From: Apodemus sylvaticus
Taxonomy: Eukaryota > Chordata > Mammalia > Rodentia > Muridae
Direction of reading: 5' to 3'
DNA: 64,000 nucleotides
Assembly (NCBI RefSeq): GCF_947179515.1
Contig: NC_067481.1
Coordinates: 6,093,570-6,157,569, forward strand
Position numbers and translations under genes: made by a program. The notes under the pieces were generated by a model. The model saw only the letters and a program-made list of their open reading frames with translations, was not told where the DNA came from and ran no database searches. Shown in pieces: positions 37,901 through 51,400 of this stretch; the first letter of the stretch is position 1, and every line of letters starts with the position of its first letter.

Positions 37901-40900
37901 ACCTTCTGAGTGTCACCTGCTGTCCTCTTTTTTATGGTAGAGCAGGGCAAGTGGTCTGCCCGAGTTGCTCCCTTGCCTGATCTCCACCTTTATCTGCCAG
38001 AGGAGGTTGTTAGCGCTGGCACTCCGCATGTGCTCAGTCAGCCTTCGGAGTCTGAGCTTCCCTTCCATGCTGGCCTCTCCTCCAGGAACTCACAGGCTGC
38101 TGGGAGAGACACTTGCCTCATCTTAGAATAGGAAGTAAGAGTGTGTTGGCCTAGGGCTGGATGGTGGCTAAGGCTGGATAACATACATGTCCTAATTAAT
38201 GCCACAGAACTTCCTGCAGGGATGTAGTTCACACACACATGTCATGTTCTATATATTTTACCTTAATTTAAAAATTAAAGTAAAGTGGGGATGGGGAGGT
38301 GGGGAGGTGCTGAGGGCCTGAGTTTAATCCCAGGAATCCACAGGAAAAGCTGGGCACAGTGGCACATACTTAGGATCCCAGTGGTGGGAGGTGAGAGCAG
38401 GCGGATGCCGGGGCTCACCGGCCAGCCTCACTATTCAAGTCCAGGCCTGGTCTCAAGCGAATGTGGATGGCTTCTGGATTAAGAACTGAAGGTGTTCCTT
38501 GGCCTCTACTTCATGCATACACATGCATGCAAACACCCCCACACATATATGCACCCACACACCCACACATGAACATTTTCATACACACACAAGTGGGAGA
38601 AGAATACATCCTACTATGTGTGGCACATAGCAGGGTCTCAGTTAAGTGCTTATGTATGTTCCCTTTTTGCTATGGGTTTCTCCACATTTGATCCCACCAC
38701 AAGGATTTGCTTTTATCAAGATTTTCCATTTAAAAAGTTAAATTGAGGATGCCCAAGCCTCATTTCCTTATCCTGTATTTAGGGACCCTTCCTTAAGTCC
38801 ATTAAGATTTTACTGTCTAAACCCGGGTGATGATGGCGGCGGCACACGCCTTTCATCCCAACACTGAGGTAGGCAGATCTCTTGAGTTTGAGGTCAGCCT
38901 GGTGTACAGAGCAACTTCACAGACAGTCAAAGCTACTCAGAGAAACTCAATCTCAAAAAAAACCCCACAAATTCTCTTTTGTTGTAGTTTTTGTTGTTGT
39001 TGTTAAACATTACAAACCAGGTGGTGGTAGCTCATGCCTTTAATCCTGGGAGGCAGAGGGAGGGGGATCTGTGTGAATACAAGGCTAGCCTGGGCTACAT
39101 AGAGAGACCGTTGTTAAATAAATAAGGATCCTTAAGGCTCTTTATATCAGGGCTCTGGGTCTCTCCAGAGAATGAGCACCACCTTCCACACAAGCCAAGT
39201 GGTCCTTCGCTGCTGAGAGAACGCTAATCCCAAAGTCATTTACTTTGGCTTTAGAGCAGATTTAGCGTATGTGTCAGATTTTTCTGCCTAATTACTTTTT
39301 GCTTAAGCTTATTTTAAAATGGTTTTAAATTCCTTTAGCATGGTAACCTGGGAAGTAGGGGGAAGAAGTGGGCATCAGTTTGCCCATGTTCACGCCTCCT
39401 GGCATACTGCACGCAGGGCATTAACGTCTTAAAAATATGCTTACTCTTTGATCCAGTAATTCCAGCCTAGGAATTTTTCTTGAAGAAACAATCAAACAAG
39501 CGTGCAGAACACAGGGACAAGGGCATCCACAACACGCATCAGCAGAAAGGAAAGCCAACCGCTTAATAACGCATGCGGTCCTCTCCTCATGGCGTCAACA
39601 CTGTGGAGATGTTTGCCATGTCTTTAAAATGAGAGTGAGACCATCTAATCATTCACACAGTGAGAAGACAGCCCAGTGAGGAAGGGCAGAGTCCATTCTG
39701 CAAAAAAAAAACCTGTTTCCATTCATTTAGATATTGTGTGATAAAATTGTGATTGAGCTTGTACCTTTTGTCTTAAAGGTTTTCTGCTCATGCCTATAAT
39801 GCTTTGTCATTTAAAAAAAAGCATATATATTGGAGCTGGGGAGATGGCTCAGCGGTTAAGAGCACTGACTGCTCTTCCAGAGGTACTGAGTTCAAATCCC
39901 AGCAACCACATGGTGGCTCACAACCATCTGTAATGGGATCTGATGTCCTCTTCTGGTGTGTCGGAAGACAGCAACAGCAACAGTGTATTCACATACATGA
40001 AATAAATAAATCTTAAACAAAAAATAAAAGCATACATACACACATCTGCCCCGTGTATCAACAAAACAACTTTTGTCACTGCCGGTGACGGTTCATGCTT
40101 ATTACCCAAGCACTTGAGAGGCAGGAGGATCAGGAGTTTAAGGCTTGTCCTGGGATATGTAAGACATTGTCTCAAAAAACAGCAGAAAACAGAGGCCAGG
40201 AGATTACTCAGCAGGGAAGGGCGCCTGCTTCCAAGCCTGATTGATTCCGATTCCTGGAACCTACATGGCAGAAGGAAAGAATTGACCTTTGCAAGTTGTC
40301 TTCTGACCTCCACACGTGTGCTGTGGCACATGTGCCAACAACCCCTACATAAAATAAGTAAGATGTAATAAAAACAATTGAAAATAAAAATTAAGACAAG
40401 TGGGCCGGAGAGATGGCTCAGTGGTTAGGAACACTGACTGTTCTTCCAGAGGTTCTGAGTTCAATTCCCAGCAACTACATGGTGGCTCACAAACATCTGT
40501 AAAGTGATCAAATGCCCTCTTCTGGTGTGTCTGAATATTGCTACAGTGTACTCATATACATAAACAATAATAAAAAGAAATTAAGACAAGTTCTGGGTGT
40601 GGTGACACACACATTTAGTCCCAGCCCGAGGGGGGCAGAAACAGGCAGATTATCTTAAGGTAAACGGTAAGTTCCAGGACAGGTTGGTTTGTAAGACTTC
40701 AGTTCAACCAGAAAAACGGGGCCAGGCATGGTGACACACACCATGAATCCCAACACATCAGAGGCAGAGGCAGGAGGATCTCAAGGAGTTTGAGGCCAGC
40801 TTGTTCTACATCCTGAACCCAGGATAGCCAGGACTACAAAGGACTTACAAAGAATGACTCAGTCGAAAAGAAAGGGGGTTGGGGGAATGATTTTCTTCAG

Positions 40901-42352
40901 CGATGGGGCCCCTGCTTAGCTGCCCATGCTGCAGTAAATACTGGCCACCATCTTAATATAGCTTCAACTCAGTGACAGACCGCCAGAGAAGGGGAGGAGC
41001 CTGGAGTATCCTAATACACTGTAGACACTTAGGGACCTGGAGGAAAATACCTCCTGCCCCGGAAATAAAATAAAATAAAATAAAATAAACCTTTGTAGGC
41101 ATTCCATACAAACATTTTACTTTGTAGGTGTTCTGTACTGCTTGAATCAGTGACTTACTCTTTCGCCTTGAACACGCTATTCTCTCGCCTCAGCCTCTAG
41201 TCTCTTAGATTACAGGCATGCACCACCATGCCTGGCCTGCAACTTTTTACTTACTTTATTTTTGGTTTTTCAAGACAGGGTTTCTCTGTGTAGCCCTGGC
41301 TGTCCTGGGACTCACTCTGTAGACCAGGCTGGCCTCAAACTCAGAGATCTGCCTGCCTCTGCCTCCCAAGTGCTGGGATTAAAGTTGTGTGGTACCACAT
41401 GTAGCTTGATTTCCTCCCCTTTGAGACAGGGTTTCTGTGTGTAGCCCTGGCTATCCCAAATCTAGCTCTGTAGACCAGGCTAGCCTCAAACTGAGGATCC
41501 CCCTCCCTCTGTACCCTGAGTGCTGGGATTAAGGCCATGCCCCTCCTGCCTCACTTCAGTGTGTTTTCTTAAGGGTCATATCCCAGTGTGTGAATTAACC
41601 AGCAGTCCCATCGATATCACTGAACGTCAGATGTACTTTACTTTTAATTAAATTGTTTTCCCAACAAAATAGCCACGTTCAGTCACTGTCTGTGAGAGCA
41701 CAATTAGAACCTGACACGATGACCTGATTTCTGCAGCAGCACTGCGGAGGCATAGTTCTGGGGCTAGAAGACCCACAGTGTGCTGCAAAGCTATGGAGAC
41801 CAGTCAGCTTCCCACAAACCATAGGCACAACCTAGCGACAGTTCTATCAGGGACAGTCAGCATATATGATGGTCCTGTAAGATGACGCTGCCTAGTCTAC
41901 TCATAGCCATCTTAGTGTGTACGTACACTGTGTGGTGTTCTGCTCATCCACAGCACTGCGTGTTGGGAGATCCTTGAATTATTATTGCCCAAAGAACACA
42001 AATACTGAGAACACGTTGGGTGTCCCCGGTGAAAGTTTCCTGTTTCCCTTTGTCACTGTCTCAGAACTCTGGTTTTTTTTAAACATTTTCTTTTTTTAGA
42101 TTTATGTATTTATTTTATACTTATGAGCACATCACCATTGCTCTCTTCAGACACACCAGAAGAGGGCGTCAGAATTCACTATAGATGGCTGTGAGCCACC
42201 ATGTGATTGCTGGGAATTGAACTCAGGACCTCTAGAAGAACAGTCAGTGCTCCTAACCACTGAGCCATCTCCCCAGCCCTACTTCAGAACTCTGAATCCA
42301 AAGATCCTGATAGGAAAATAAAGTGTATGAATGATGAAGCCAGCGCTGTGTT

Positions 42353-42397
<45 letters not shown>

Positions 42398-42439
42398 GAT
42401 GAAGCCAGCACTCTGTGTGTGTGAATGATGAAGCCAGTG

Positions 42440-42488
<49 letters not shown>

Positions 42489-45400
42489 TTGAAGCCAGCG
42501 CTGTGTGTGTGTAAATGAGGCTGACCCCCAGGTGCCTCTAGGCTCAGGGTTAACAAACTGCTCTATGTGTTCAGCTAAGGGGTTTGTTCTCTGGTGTGTG
42601 CAAGCCTCGGCCCTGCATACTTGATGGGGTTCTCTGTTATTGTCAGTTCGTAGTATGGGGGCGTCTTCCCCAAAGGGTAGGTCTTGCAGGTCCTCCCTGT
42701 CATCTGAGGTAAAATGCAGAAGCTTTTTGCAGTTAACTTGGCCATAGTGAGTCCTTTAGTATTCAGAACTTCAATAAGAACTTTTTGTTTTTATTTTTTA
42801 TTTGTTTGTTTGGGGTTTTTGAAAAATTAGCTTTCTAAGTATTGGACACTATCCCACATAAGCTTCATATGAAGGGGGGAAGCAGATAAATCCTGCTTTT
42901 TGACACCGCCTTGAATCCTGGTTTTCCCACACGGCAAGCTAGCCTGCTTGTTAGAGGCTGCCTTCTGCCTCACTGTTTTTCCCTCTCCCAAGAGCATCTT
43001 CCACTTGGGGAGAGCCTTGCCTTTATAAGCACACTGCTGCTCCCACTTTGTTTCCACAGTTCCCTTATGCTGCCCCCCCTCCCCAAGAACCTGTGAAGAC
43101 CCTGAGAAGCCTCATCAACATCCGGAAGGACACGCTGAGACTTGTCAAGTAAGTTCCCAAGGGCCCAGACCAGGTCCCTGGCGCCCTCCTGCTTGTGGGG
43201 CCACAGATAAGATACTCCATGGGAGTCAAAGTTTCTCCTGCCCACGGCCTCCTGCCCGCGGCCAACGGTGCCAGCTGCCAGGGCCTGCCGCAGGCAGCCT
43301 GGGTCCTTAGGTGAGGCCTCATCCTGGGGTTCTTTGGAGCTTGAACACGGGTTTTGCTCTCTGCTCTATACAGGAAGAGCTTTATTTTGTGCTGGCACTT
43401 TAAATATTCTCTCTAGTCTGTGGCTCAAAAAACAAAGAACTCTTTGTTTTTTTCTTTTTCCTTTTTTTCCTTTTTGGTTTTTTCGAGACAGGTTTTCTCT
43501 GTGTAGCCCTGGCTGTCCTGGAACTCCCCTCTGTAGACCAGGCTGACCTCGAATTCAGAAATTCACCTGCCTCTGCCTCCCAAGTGCTGGGATTAAAGGC
43601 GTGCGCCACCACCGCCTGGCCCACAAAGAACTCTTATTAGAGGAAAGGGAGCGATTGTAGACCCCAGACAAGCCTGTGTACTGATGAGGCGCTTGAGTTA
43701 AGAGTATAAAATCCTATCTTAGTTGCTTATGGTGCTGTGCATGTCTAGTCTCAGCAGTCAGGGGGCGAAGGCAGGACAGCAGGATGTAAAGCCAGCCTGG
43801 GTTTCAGCACAAGCCAGAGAGAGACAGAGACATAGAGAGAGGACACCTAAGTGGCCAGCTGTGCAGCTGGCCTCTCTAGAGGTGCAGATAGCTATGGGGT
43901 GGGTAGAAGTTCAGGATGAGTGTATGGAGAAGCGGAGCCAACAGCCGTAGTGAGTGCAGGAAGTTAGGGAGGGAGAGAGGCCGAGCACCGCTGGGCTGCT
44001 CTGTGTATCCTGTTGATCAAGTCACTGCAAGGAGGACTCTAGTTGCTGTGCTGATAGGGTTGTGATTTCCCTACAGTGTGGGAACCGCAGAATCCTTTGT
44101 GGGACAGAGCGGAAGGAGACGAATCATTCTATAATAGCAAGTCTGTATATGGTGCCTGCGACCGACAAATCAAGACCCAATAACCGTGCTTGCTGTTTGA
44201 GACAGAGGCTAAACGCCCATATGAATGTCCTGAAGACAAGGCAGTGTAGAGGAGGAAGGGAAGTAGGAGGCCTGGCTGGTCCTAACCAGTCAAACCCAGC
44301 CACGTGATTAGAGTGAGAAGTACCCAAGTTGTGGTGTAAACACTCAGCCTGTGAGATTCTGTAAATAATCCAAACGCCCCAGAGATGGCCCTGGGTAGTT
44401 ACCATGAAGACACAAACATGTTGATGACTACACAGCCAAGTATGCAATTTTTGTGGGGGGATGGTAAAGAAGACTGAGAGTGGACTTTTGTTTGTTGTTT
44501 ATTTTGCTGTTTTGTCTGCATGTGTCTGTGGGAAGGTGCCAGATCCCATGGAGCTGGAGCTACAGACAGTTGTCAACTACCACATGGGTGCTGGGAACTG
44601 AATACAGGCCCTCTGCAAGAGCAGCCAGTGTTCTTGACAGCTGAGCCAACATTCTAGCCCAAAAAAGTAAATCTTAATATTTTTGATCTATGCCTGGTGG
44701 TGGCGGACGCCTTTAATCCCAGCACTTGGAAGGCAGTAGCAGTACATCTCTGAGTTCCAGACAAGTCTGGTCTGTAGAGTGAGTTCCAGAGTAGCCGGGG
44801 CTATACTGAAAACAAAACAACAAAAGTCCTGATCCACTGCCCCCAAAGGCTGTCTTTTGGGGTTTCCCAGATGTGCTGAGGAAGTGAAGAGCCACGGAGA
44901 AGGGGCGGGCAGAGCTAAGGTCCACTACAACGTCGAGTTCACCTTTGACACAGACGCCCGGGTGGCCATCACCATCTACTACCAGGCCACTGAGGAATTC
45001 CAGAATGGAATTGCCAGGTAAGACCGGCGTAGCAGGCCAGCCCGCCTAGAACAAACACATTCTTTTCTACAGCCCAGCAGGATCTGGACCTTGCATTTAG
45101 ATTTTCTTTTTCAGTCTTTACTCTTTATTTAGCTCCCTTCCTGATGTGTGGATTACATATGGAAGCCAAGAACTAGAACCAGACTAGAGAAAAAAAAAGA
45201 TTTTCCTTCCCTGAGCGAGTGCTGCTGCTGGAAATTGAGACCAGGCGTGAGACAGAAGAGCCTGTCGGCTGTCTGGGCTGAAGTCTGACTCTGGCTCTGC
45301 TTCCCACCCTGTCCACAGCTACATTCCAAAAGACAACAGCCTGCAGTCCGAGACCGTGCACTACAAGCGAGGTGTGTGCCAGCAGTTCTGCCTGCCCTCC

Positions 45401-48400
45401 CATACCGTGGACCCCTCGGAGTGGGCCGAAGAGGAGGTAAGCTAGCAGCCGGGCTCAGGATCCCCACCCCCTCCCCAGGGCCTGTGCCAGTGGCTGTCCA
45501 GACGCTGGGGTGCCATGCTCAGCTGTTAGCCCCGGGGGCCCCTTCCTGCCTGTCAACGGCCTGCTTAGTTCAAATTAGAAACATACCTAGCCTTGTTCGT
45601 TTTTCTATTCCAAAACTAGCCTGTCCGTTGAGGACAGGGAAGGGAGCTGCAGGCTAGGGATCTTTGATGCAGTGAGGTTTGGTTTGTTTGTTTTAAAAGG
45701 AAATAAACCACCTTCAGCTAAACAGACATAGGCAGTTGAGGTTAACACATCTGAGCAACACCTGCCTCCTGAGGAACTGAGGAGTGTGTACACACACACA
45801 CATATACACACACATACACACACACACACTGAGGAACTGATGAGTGTGTACACACACATATTCACACACTGAGGAACTGATGAGTGTGTACACACATACA
45901 CACACACTGAGGAACTGATGAGTGTACACACACACAACATACACACACTGAGGAACTGATGAGTGTGTACACACACTGAGGAACTGATGAGTGTACACAC
46001 ACACACATACACACACTGAGGAACTGATGAGTGTACACGAGTGTGTACACACACATACATACACACACTGAGGAACTGATGAGTGTACACACACATACAC
46101 ACACTGAGGAACTGATGAGCGTGTATACACACACATACACACACACTGAGGAACTGATGAGTGTGTACACACACACACATATACAAACACACACTGAGGA
46201 ACTGATAAGTGTGTACACACACACACACAGAGGAACTGATGAGCATGTATACACACACACCATCTTCCGTTTTTCCTTCTCTTCCCTGCAGCTTGGCTTC
46301 GATCTGGACCGTGAGGTCTACCCTCTGGTGGTGCACGCTGTGGTGGATGAAGGAGATGGTAGGGAGCCTGCTGATTTCTTTGATGTGCCCGCTCCCCTCT
46401 TATGATAGCATCCCACCCTGGCCCAGAGCCACACACCTCTGAGTCTCAGACAGGTCTCAGTCCTTTCCTTCCCTTTCTCATCCCTCTCTGAGGGGCGGAG
46501 CTTATAACGGTGTTTATAACACACCCTGCTGGTGGCTGCCCAGCACCACTGGTCCACCAAGCTGTGGGTTCTAGGGAAAGCAGGCATGTGGGAGAGGCTA
46601 GGGCTGTGCTGTCTGGCCTTCTTCAGCCATGTGCCTGTTTCTTTCAGAGTATTTTGGCCACTGCCATGTGCTTCTGGGCACTTTTGAGAAGGTAGGTAAC
46701 ATGCTGTGTTTTGCATTTCTTTCTCATGTGGGCCCTCTGCTGCAAGCTTGTCACACCAGGGCTGCCCCCGGGGAGTTCTAGCCATGCCACCCCCACCACC
46801 GCCATCTTCAGCCCCTTCGGCCTCAGCATCCTCTTCACCAGATGAGTGGGTTTAGTGGGTCACCATTCCACGCTTACCGTATTCCGAGTCTGGAGCGCCT
46901 CTCTGTGCATGCCCAGCAAGGGTAGGCAGAGAAGCAGCAGCAGGATACAAAGTGTCCCCACCCCCACCCCACACGTACGCCCCCCCCACTCCCCCCCACC
47001 CGGTTCCTAACACCAGGCTTTATTCCAGCACACGGACGGGACCTTCTGTGTGAAGCCCCTCAAGCAGAAGCAAGTGGTGAGTCCTTGAGGGCTGGCGGCT
47101 CGGCGCTTCCCTCTCTTTCTCTTTTCTTGTGATCTCTTTTTAACTTTTTACAACTGTGTGCTCTTGTTCCCTTCCCCTGTTCTCTTTTTCTTTTAATCAA
47201 AGAAAATTTTTGGAAGGGGATCACTTTTGTCTGTTAGAAACTGCTTGGGTGGTCGGAAAGGAGCACTGACTTTTAGTTCCTTTATTGTTTTGGAGTTGTT
47301 GCTGCCTCCTAGGCCACAGTTATCTTGAAAAGGGAAAGAATGATGTTTGTCTCCTGACATTAGGGTGAAGGAGAGCTCTTTTTACTTAAAATGTCGTGAT
47401 CAGGAGAAACATTTCAAACACAAGGATAAAGTGCTGGACCTGTTTCGGGGCCAGTCCGAGCTGTGAGCGTGATTTATCCTTGAATTCCTTTTCTAAAATC
47501 CAGCTTATTGGCCATCTGCCTCCCACAAGAATGAGCGTCAAGATTCGCACATGTCGGTTGGAAGGCCTGACTTCCGCCATGTGCCAGCATTTTACACTTC
47601 TGCAACAGCAGATGTCATGGAAGGTTAAGGGACAAATGAAGCCAGTGACGTTGGCAAGGAGAGAGACTCTAGGTATGGTGGCTTACACTTGTAATTTCAG
47701 CACTAGGGAGGCAGAGACAAGATTACCTGGACCAGCCTTGGCTACGTTCCAGACCAACCAGAGCTACAAAGTAAGGCCCCGTCTCAAACAAACAAACAAA
47801 CAAACAAACAAAGGATGGTTTGAAAAAAATGGTGACCAAACCAGATGTGCTGGCACACACCTTTAATCCCAGCACTTTGGGAGGCAGAGACAGGTGTATT
47901 TCTGAGCTCGAGGCCAGCCTGGTCTACAGAGTGAGTTCCAGGACAGCCAGGGCTACACAGAGAAACCCTGTCTCAAAAAACCAAAAAAAAAAAAAAAAAA
48001 AGAGAGAGAGAGAAGAAGAGGAAGAATGAGATGGGGTCATAGTCCAGTGACAGACCGTTCGCCTGGTGGGTACAAGGTCCTGGTTCCATCACCAACACCA
48101 CAAGCAGTTAAATAACTAGAGCACAGCTCTTCACTGGATGTGGCACTCACTGCACTGGGAGGCAGAGCGAGGAGATCTTGTGTTTCAAGACCAGCCAGTG
48201 CTATACAGAGACCGCGCAGACACTTCTTTAGGGCTACAGCTAGAGAGCTTAGTGGGAGAACCCGCCCCTAGCATGCAAGATGCCCTGGGAAGGGGCAGGA
48301 AACTCTCCTAGCTCTGGAGGTTAGTGTCCACTGTGGCAACGGAACAAGACATCATCTCAAGAAAACAAACATAACCAGAGGGGTAATGTTTGCTGTACAT

Positions 48401-51400
48401 TAGAAAAGGGGGAGGCTTGCCGTAGCAGTGTGGCTCAGCAGGTAACCGATGGTAGAAAGATGAGAATCAGTTCCTGAAAGCTGTCTTGTCCAGTAAACCT
48501 CCCACGTTCACTCTGCACGACATGACTATACCCATATTCACACACAGTAATAATAATAGTAATAACAACAATAATAACATAATAATAATAATTTTAAAAG
48601 GAATGGGAAGGCGGGGGCTGGAGATGCAGCTCAGTGGTTAAGAGCACTTGGTGCTCTCACGGAGGGCCGTCAGCTCCCGGCACCCACAGCAGGTGACTCC
48701 TGAGTGTTGGAACTGCTGTTCCAGACTTTGTGCCTCCGAGAGCACCTGCACACAGATGGTGCACATACGTAAACTCAGGTTACACACAAACACTTAAAGT
48801 AAAAATCAATAAGCCTTATTAAGTAGAAAAAAAACATGAGGGTGGCTTTGTGGATGTGCCCCACTGGCGTGTCTCCCCAGGACCTGCATATCCCTGTCTT
48901 TGTCTTTTCTTCTTGAGGTCGAGTCTGGCTAAGTAGCCCCAGCTGGCCTGGTATTTGCCATGCAGTGCAGGCTGGCCTCAAACTCGTGAGCACCCTCTTG
49001 CCCAGCTTACCAAGGGCTGGGACTGCAGGCATTAGCCACCACGTCTGCCTTACTGTTCTTCTCCGTCTTCCTCTCTGTCCTAGCCACTTTCCCCTCCTTC
49101 CAGTCTCATGTATCCCAGTCTGGTCTAAGCGTGAGCAGAGGATGACACTGAACCGCTTCTCTGGCCTCGGTCTCCGACGCTGCGATTCTAGGCATGCTCT
49201 CCACACCTGCTCTAGGCGAGCACTCTTCCTGCTAAGCCACACACCTTAGCCCAGCCCTGCTGCTGTCTTTATAGTGTCTGAACCAAGCTTTCTCCTACAG
49301 CCAGTGCTTACACTTCCACATCCATCCCTCCGTCCTCTGAGTCAATGGTGTTTACAACTGTAAGAGAGAGCTATAAAATACATAGACTGCCAGTGTGTGA
49401 AATTACAGGCTCCCTGTTGGACATGATAGTGGGTAAAAGAAGCATTCCATTGGCCTTCCCTCTCAAAGCAAAAATAAGGTTTTGGTTTGGTTTGGTTTGG
49501 TTTGGTTTGGTTTTGGTTTTTCAAGACAGGGTTTCTCTGTGTAGCCCTGGCTGTCCTGGAACTCACTCTGTATACCAGGCTGGCCTCAAACTCAGAAATC
49601 TGCCTGCCTCTGCCTCCCAGGTGCTGGGATTAAAGGCCCGCACCATCACTGCCCAGCAAGGTTTGTCGTTGTTGTTTTAAAGTTTTATTTATTATTGTAT
49701 GTAAGTACACTGTAGCTGTCTTCAGACACACCAGAAGAGGGCATCAGATCTCATTACGGATGGTTGTGAGCCACCATGCGGTTGCTGGGATTTGAACTCA
49801 GGACCTCTGGAAAAGCAGTCAGTGCTCTTAACTGCTGAGCCATCTCTCCAGCCCTGTACGGTTTCCATTGTGAAGCAGTGGTCCTGGGTTACCTGGGAAG
49901 TGGCCAGCCCTCTGCCCCAGTCTCTCAGTGATGAGCCTATCTTGAACTTGACTCTTCCCTGTTCAGGTGGATGGGGTCAGCTACCTTCTTCAGGAGATCT
50001 ACGGGATTGAAAACAAGTACAACACGCAAGATTCCAAGGTGAGTTTGTTAAAAATTCGGGATGTGCTCTTTCCCAGAGGCGAAGTGAGCATCTGCTCTCT
50101 GGCCAGGGCTGAGAGCCTCGGGAGCCAGTCTGATCCTGGGAGAAGACCCTCATTTTGGATCCACCCTTCTACTCTGCAGCTCAGTGGAGCTCTGGTTCCC
50201 CGAGGGTCTCGTATTTTTCCTTCACTTCATCTCTGTGCCCTCCTAGGTCCCTTCTGTTGAGGCCTTCAGAGGGAATGAGTTCAGGGCTTAGTCCAGCCTC
50301 TCAACTTCACACAGGCAGCGCCTAGAGGCAGAGTGACCAAGCAGCAAAAGCCCTACACAGGGCTGGAGAGATGGCTCTGCAGCTAAGAGCCCTGCCTCCC
50401 TTTCCAGAGGACCCAGGTTCAATTCCCAGCACCTTCATGACCGGTCACAACTGTCTGTAACTCAGCTCCAGGAGATCTGGCATCCTCTTCTGGCCTCTGC
50501 ATGCACCAGGCATGCAAAAGGCGGAATACCCATACACATAAAATAAAATAAAACTAATTTTAAAAAAACAAACGGTGCGTAAACTGAAGTCCAGCGTCAG
50601 TGTAGATACTGTTCCCAGGATGTGTCTGCTCTTCAGCCACGCTGACTTGTGAGTAACTTGTGAGAGATGGAAGGCCTTGAGTGACGCTGTGTCTCCTCCT
50701 GGCCAGGTGACAGAGGACGATGTCAGCGACAACAGCGCCGAGTGTGTGGTGTGTCTCTCGGATGTCCGAGACACTTTGATCCTGCCCTGCCGGCACCTCT
50801 GCCTCTGCAACACCTGCGCAGACACCCTGCGCTACCAGGCCAACAACTGCCCCATCTGCCGGCTGCGTACGTCCTGGAGGGGCGTCTTGGAGAACGGGAG
50901 GGGTGTGGCGGAGGGGCGTGGTCGGGCGGGCACAAAACAGCAACATCGCCTGCTGGGCTTAGCGAATGGAGGCCTGCTGGGGTGGGGGTGGGGGGCTCAT
51001 GGCTTCTGTCTGGGCACCTGCTTATCCTTAATCCTGAAACAGGATGTCCTGATGGCCTGTTTTCTTCTTCACAGCCTTCCGGGCACTGCTTCAGATCCGA
51101 GCCATGAGGAAAAAACTGGGCCCTCTGTCTCCAAGCAGCTTTAACCCCATCATCTCTTCCCAGACTTCGGACTCAGAGGAGCATTCAGTAAGCTGGTCTC
51201 AGAAGCACAGCCCTTGCAGAGCACCTCTGTCTCTGTGTTCTTGATATTTCTCTGTATGTTTTACTGGGGGACAGAGTTTGACTGTGTGACCCTAGCTGGC
51301 TTGGAACTTGCTGTGTAGACCAGACCAGATGTGAAACTCAGTGATCTTCCTGATTGTACCTTCCAAGCACAGGGGTTAGAAGTGTGAGCCAGCACACCCA

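Noticed and set aside
42328..42515. Regularly spaced cores with spacers, considered as a CRISPR-like array.
   Set aside because: The spacers are TG dinucleotide runs in a mammalian intron; this is a compound minisatellite.
45605..46436. Long minus-strand open frames rich in Val, Cys and Ser (over 240 codons).
   Set aside because: They are produced by the intron 5 minisatellite, whose units lack stops in all minus frames; there is no splice or promoter context and the composition is purely repetitive.
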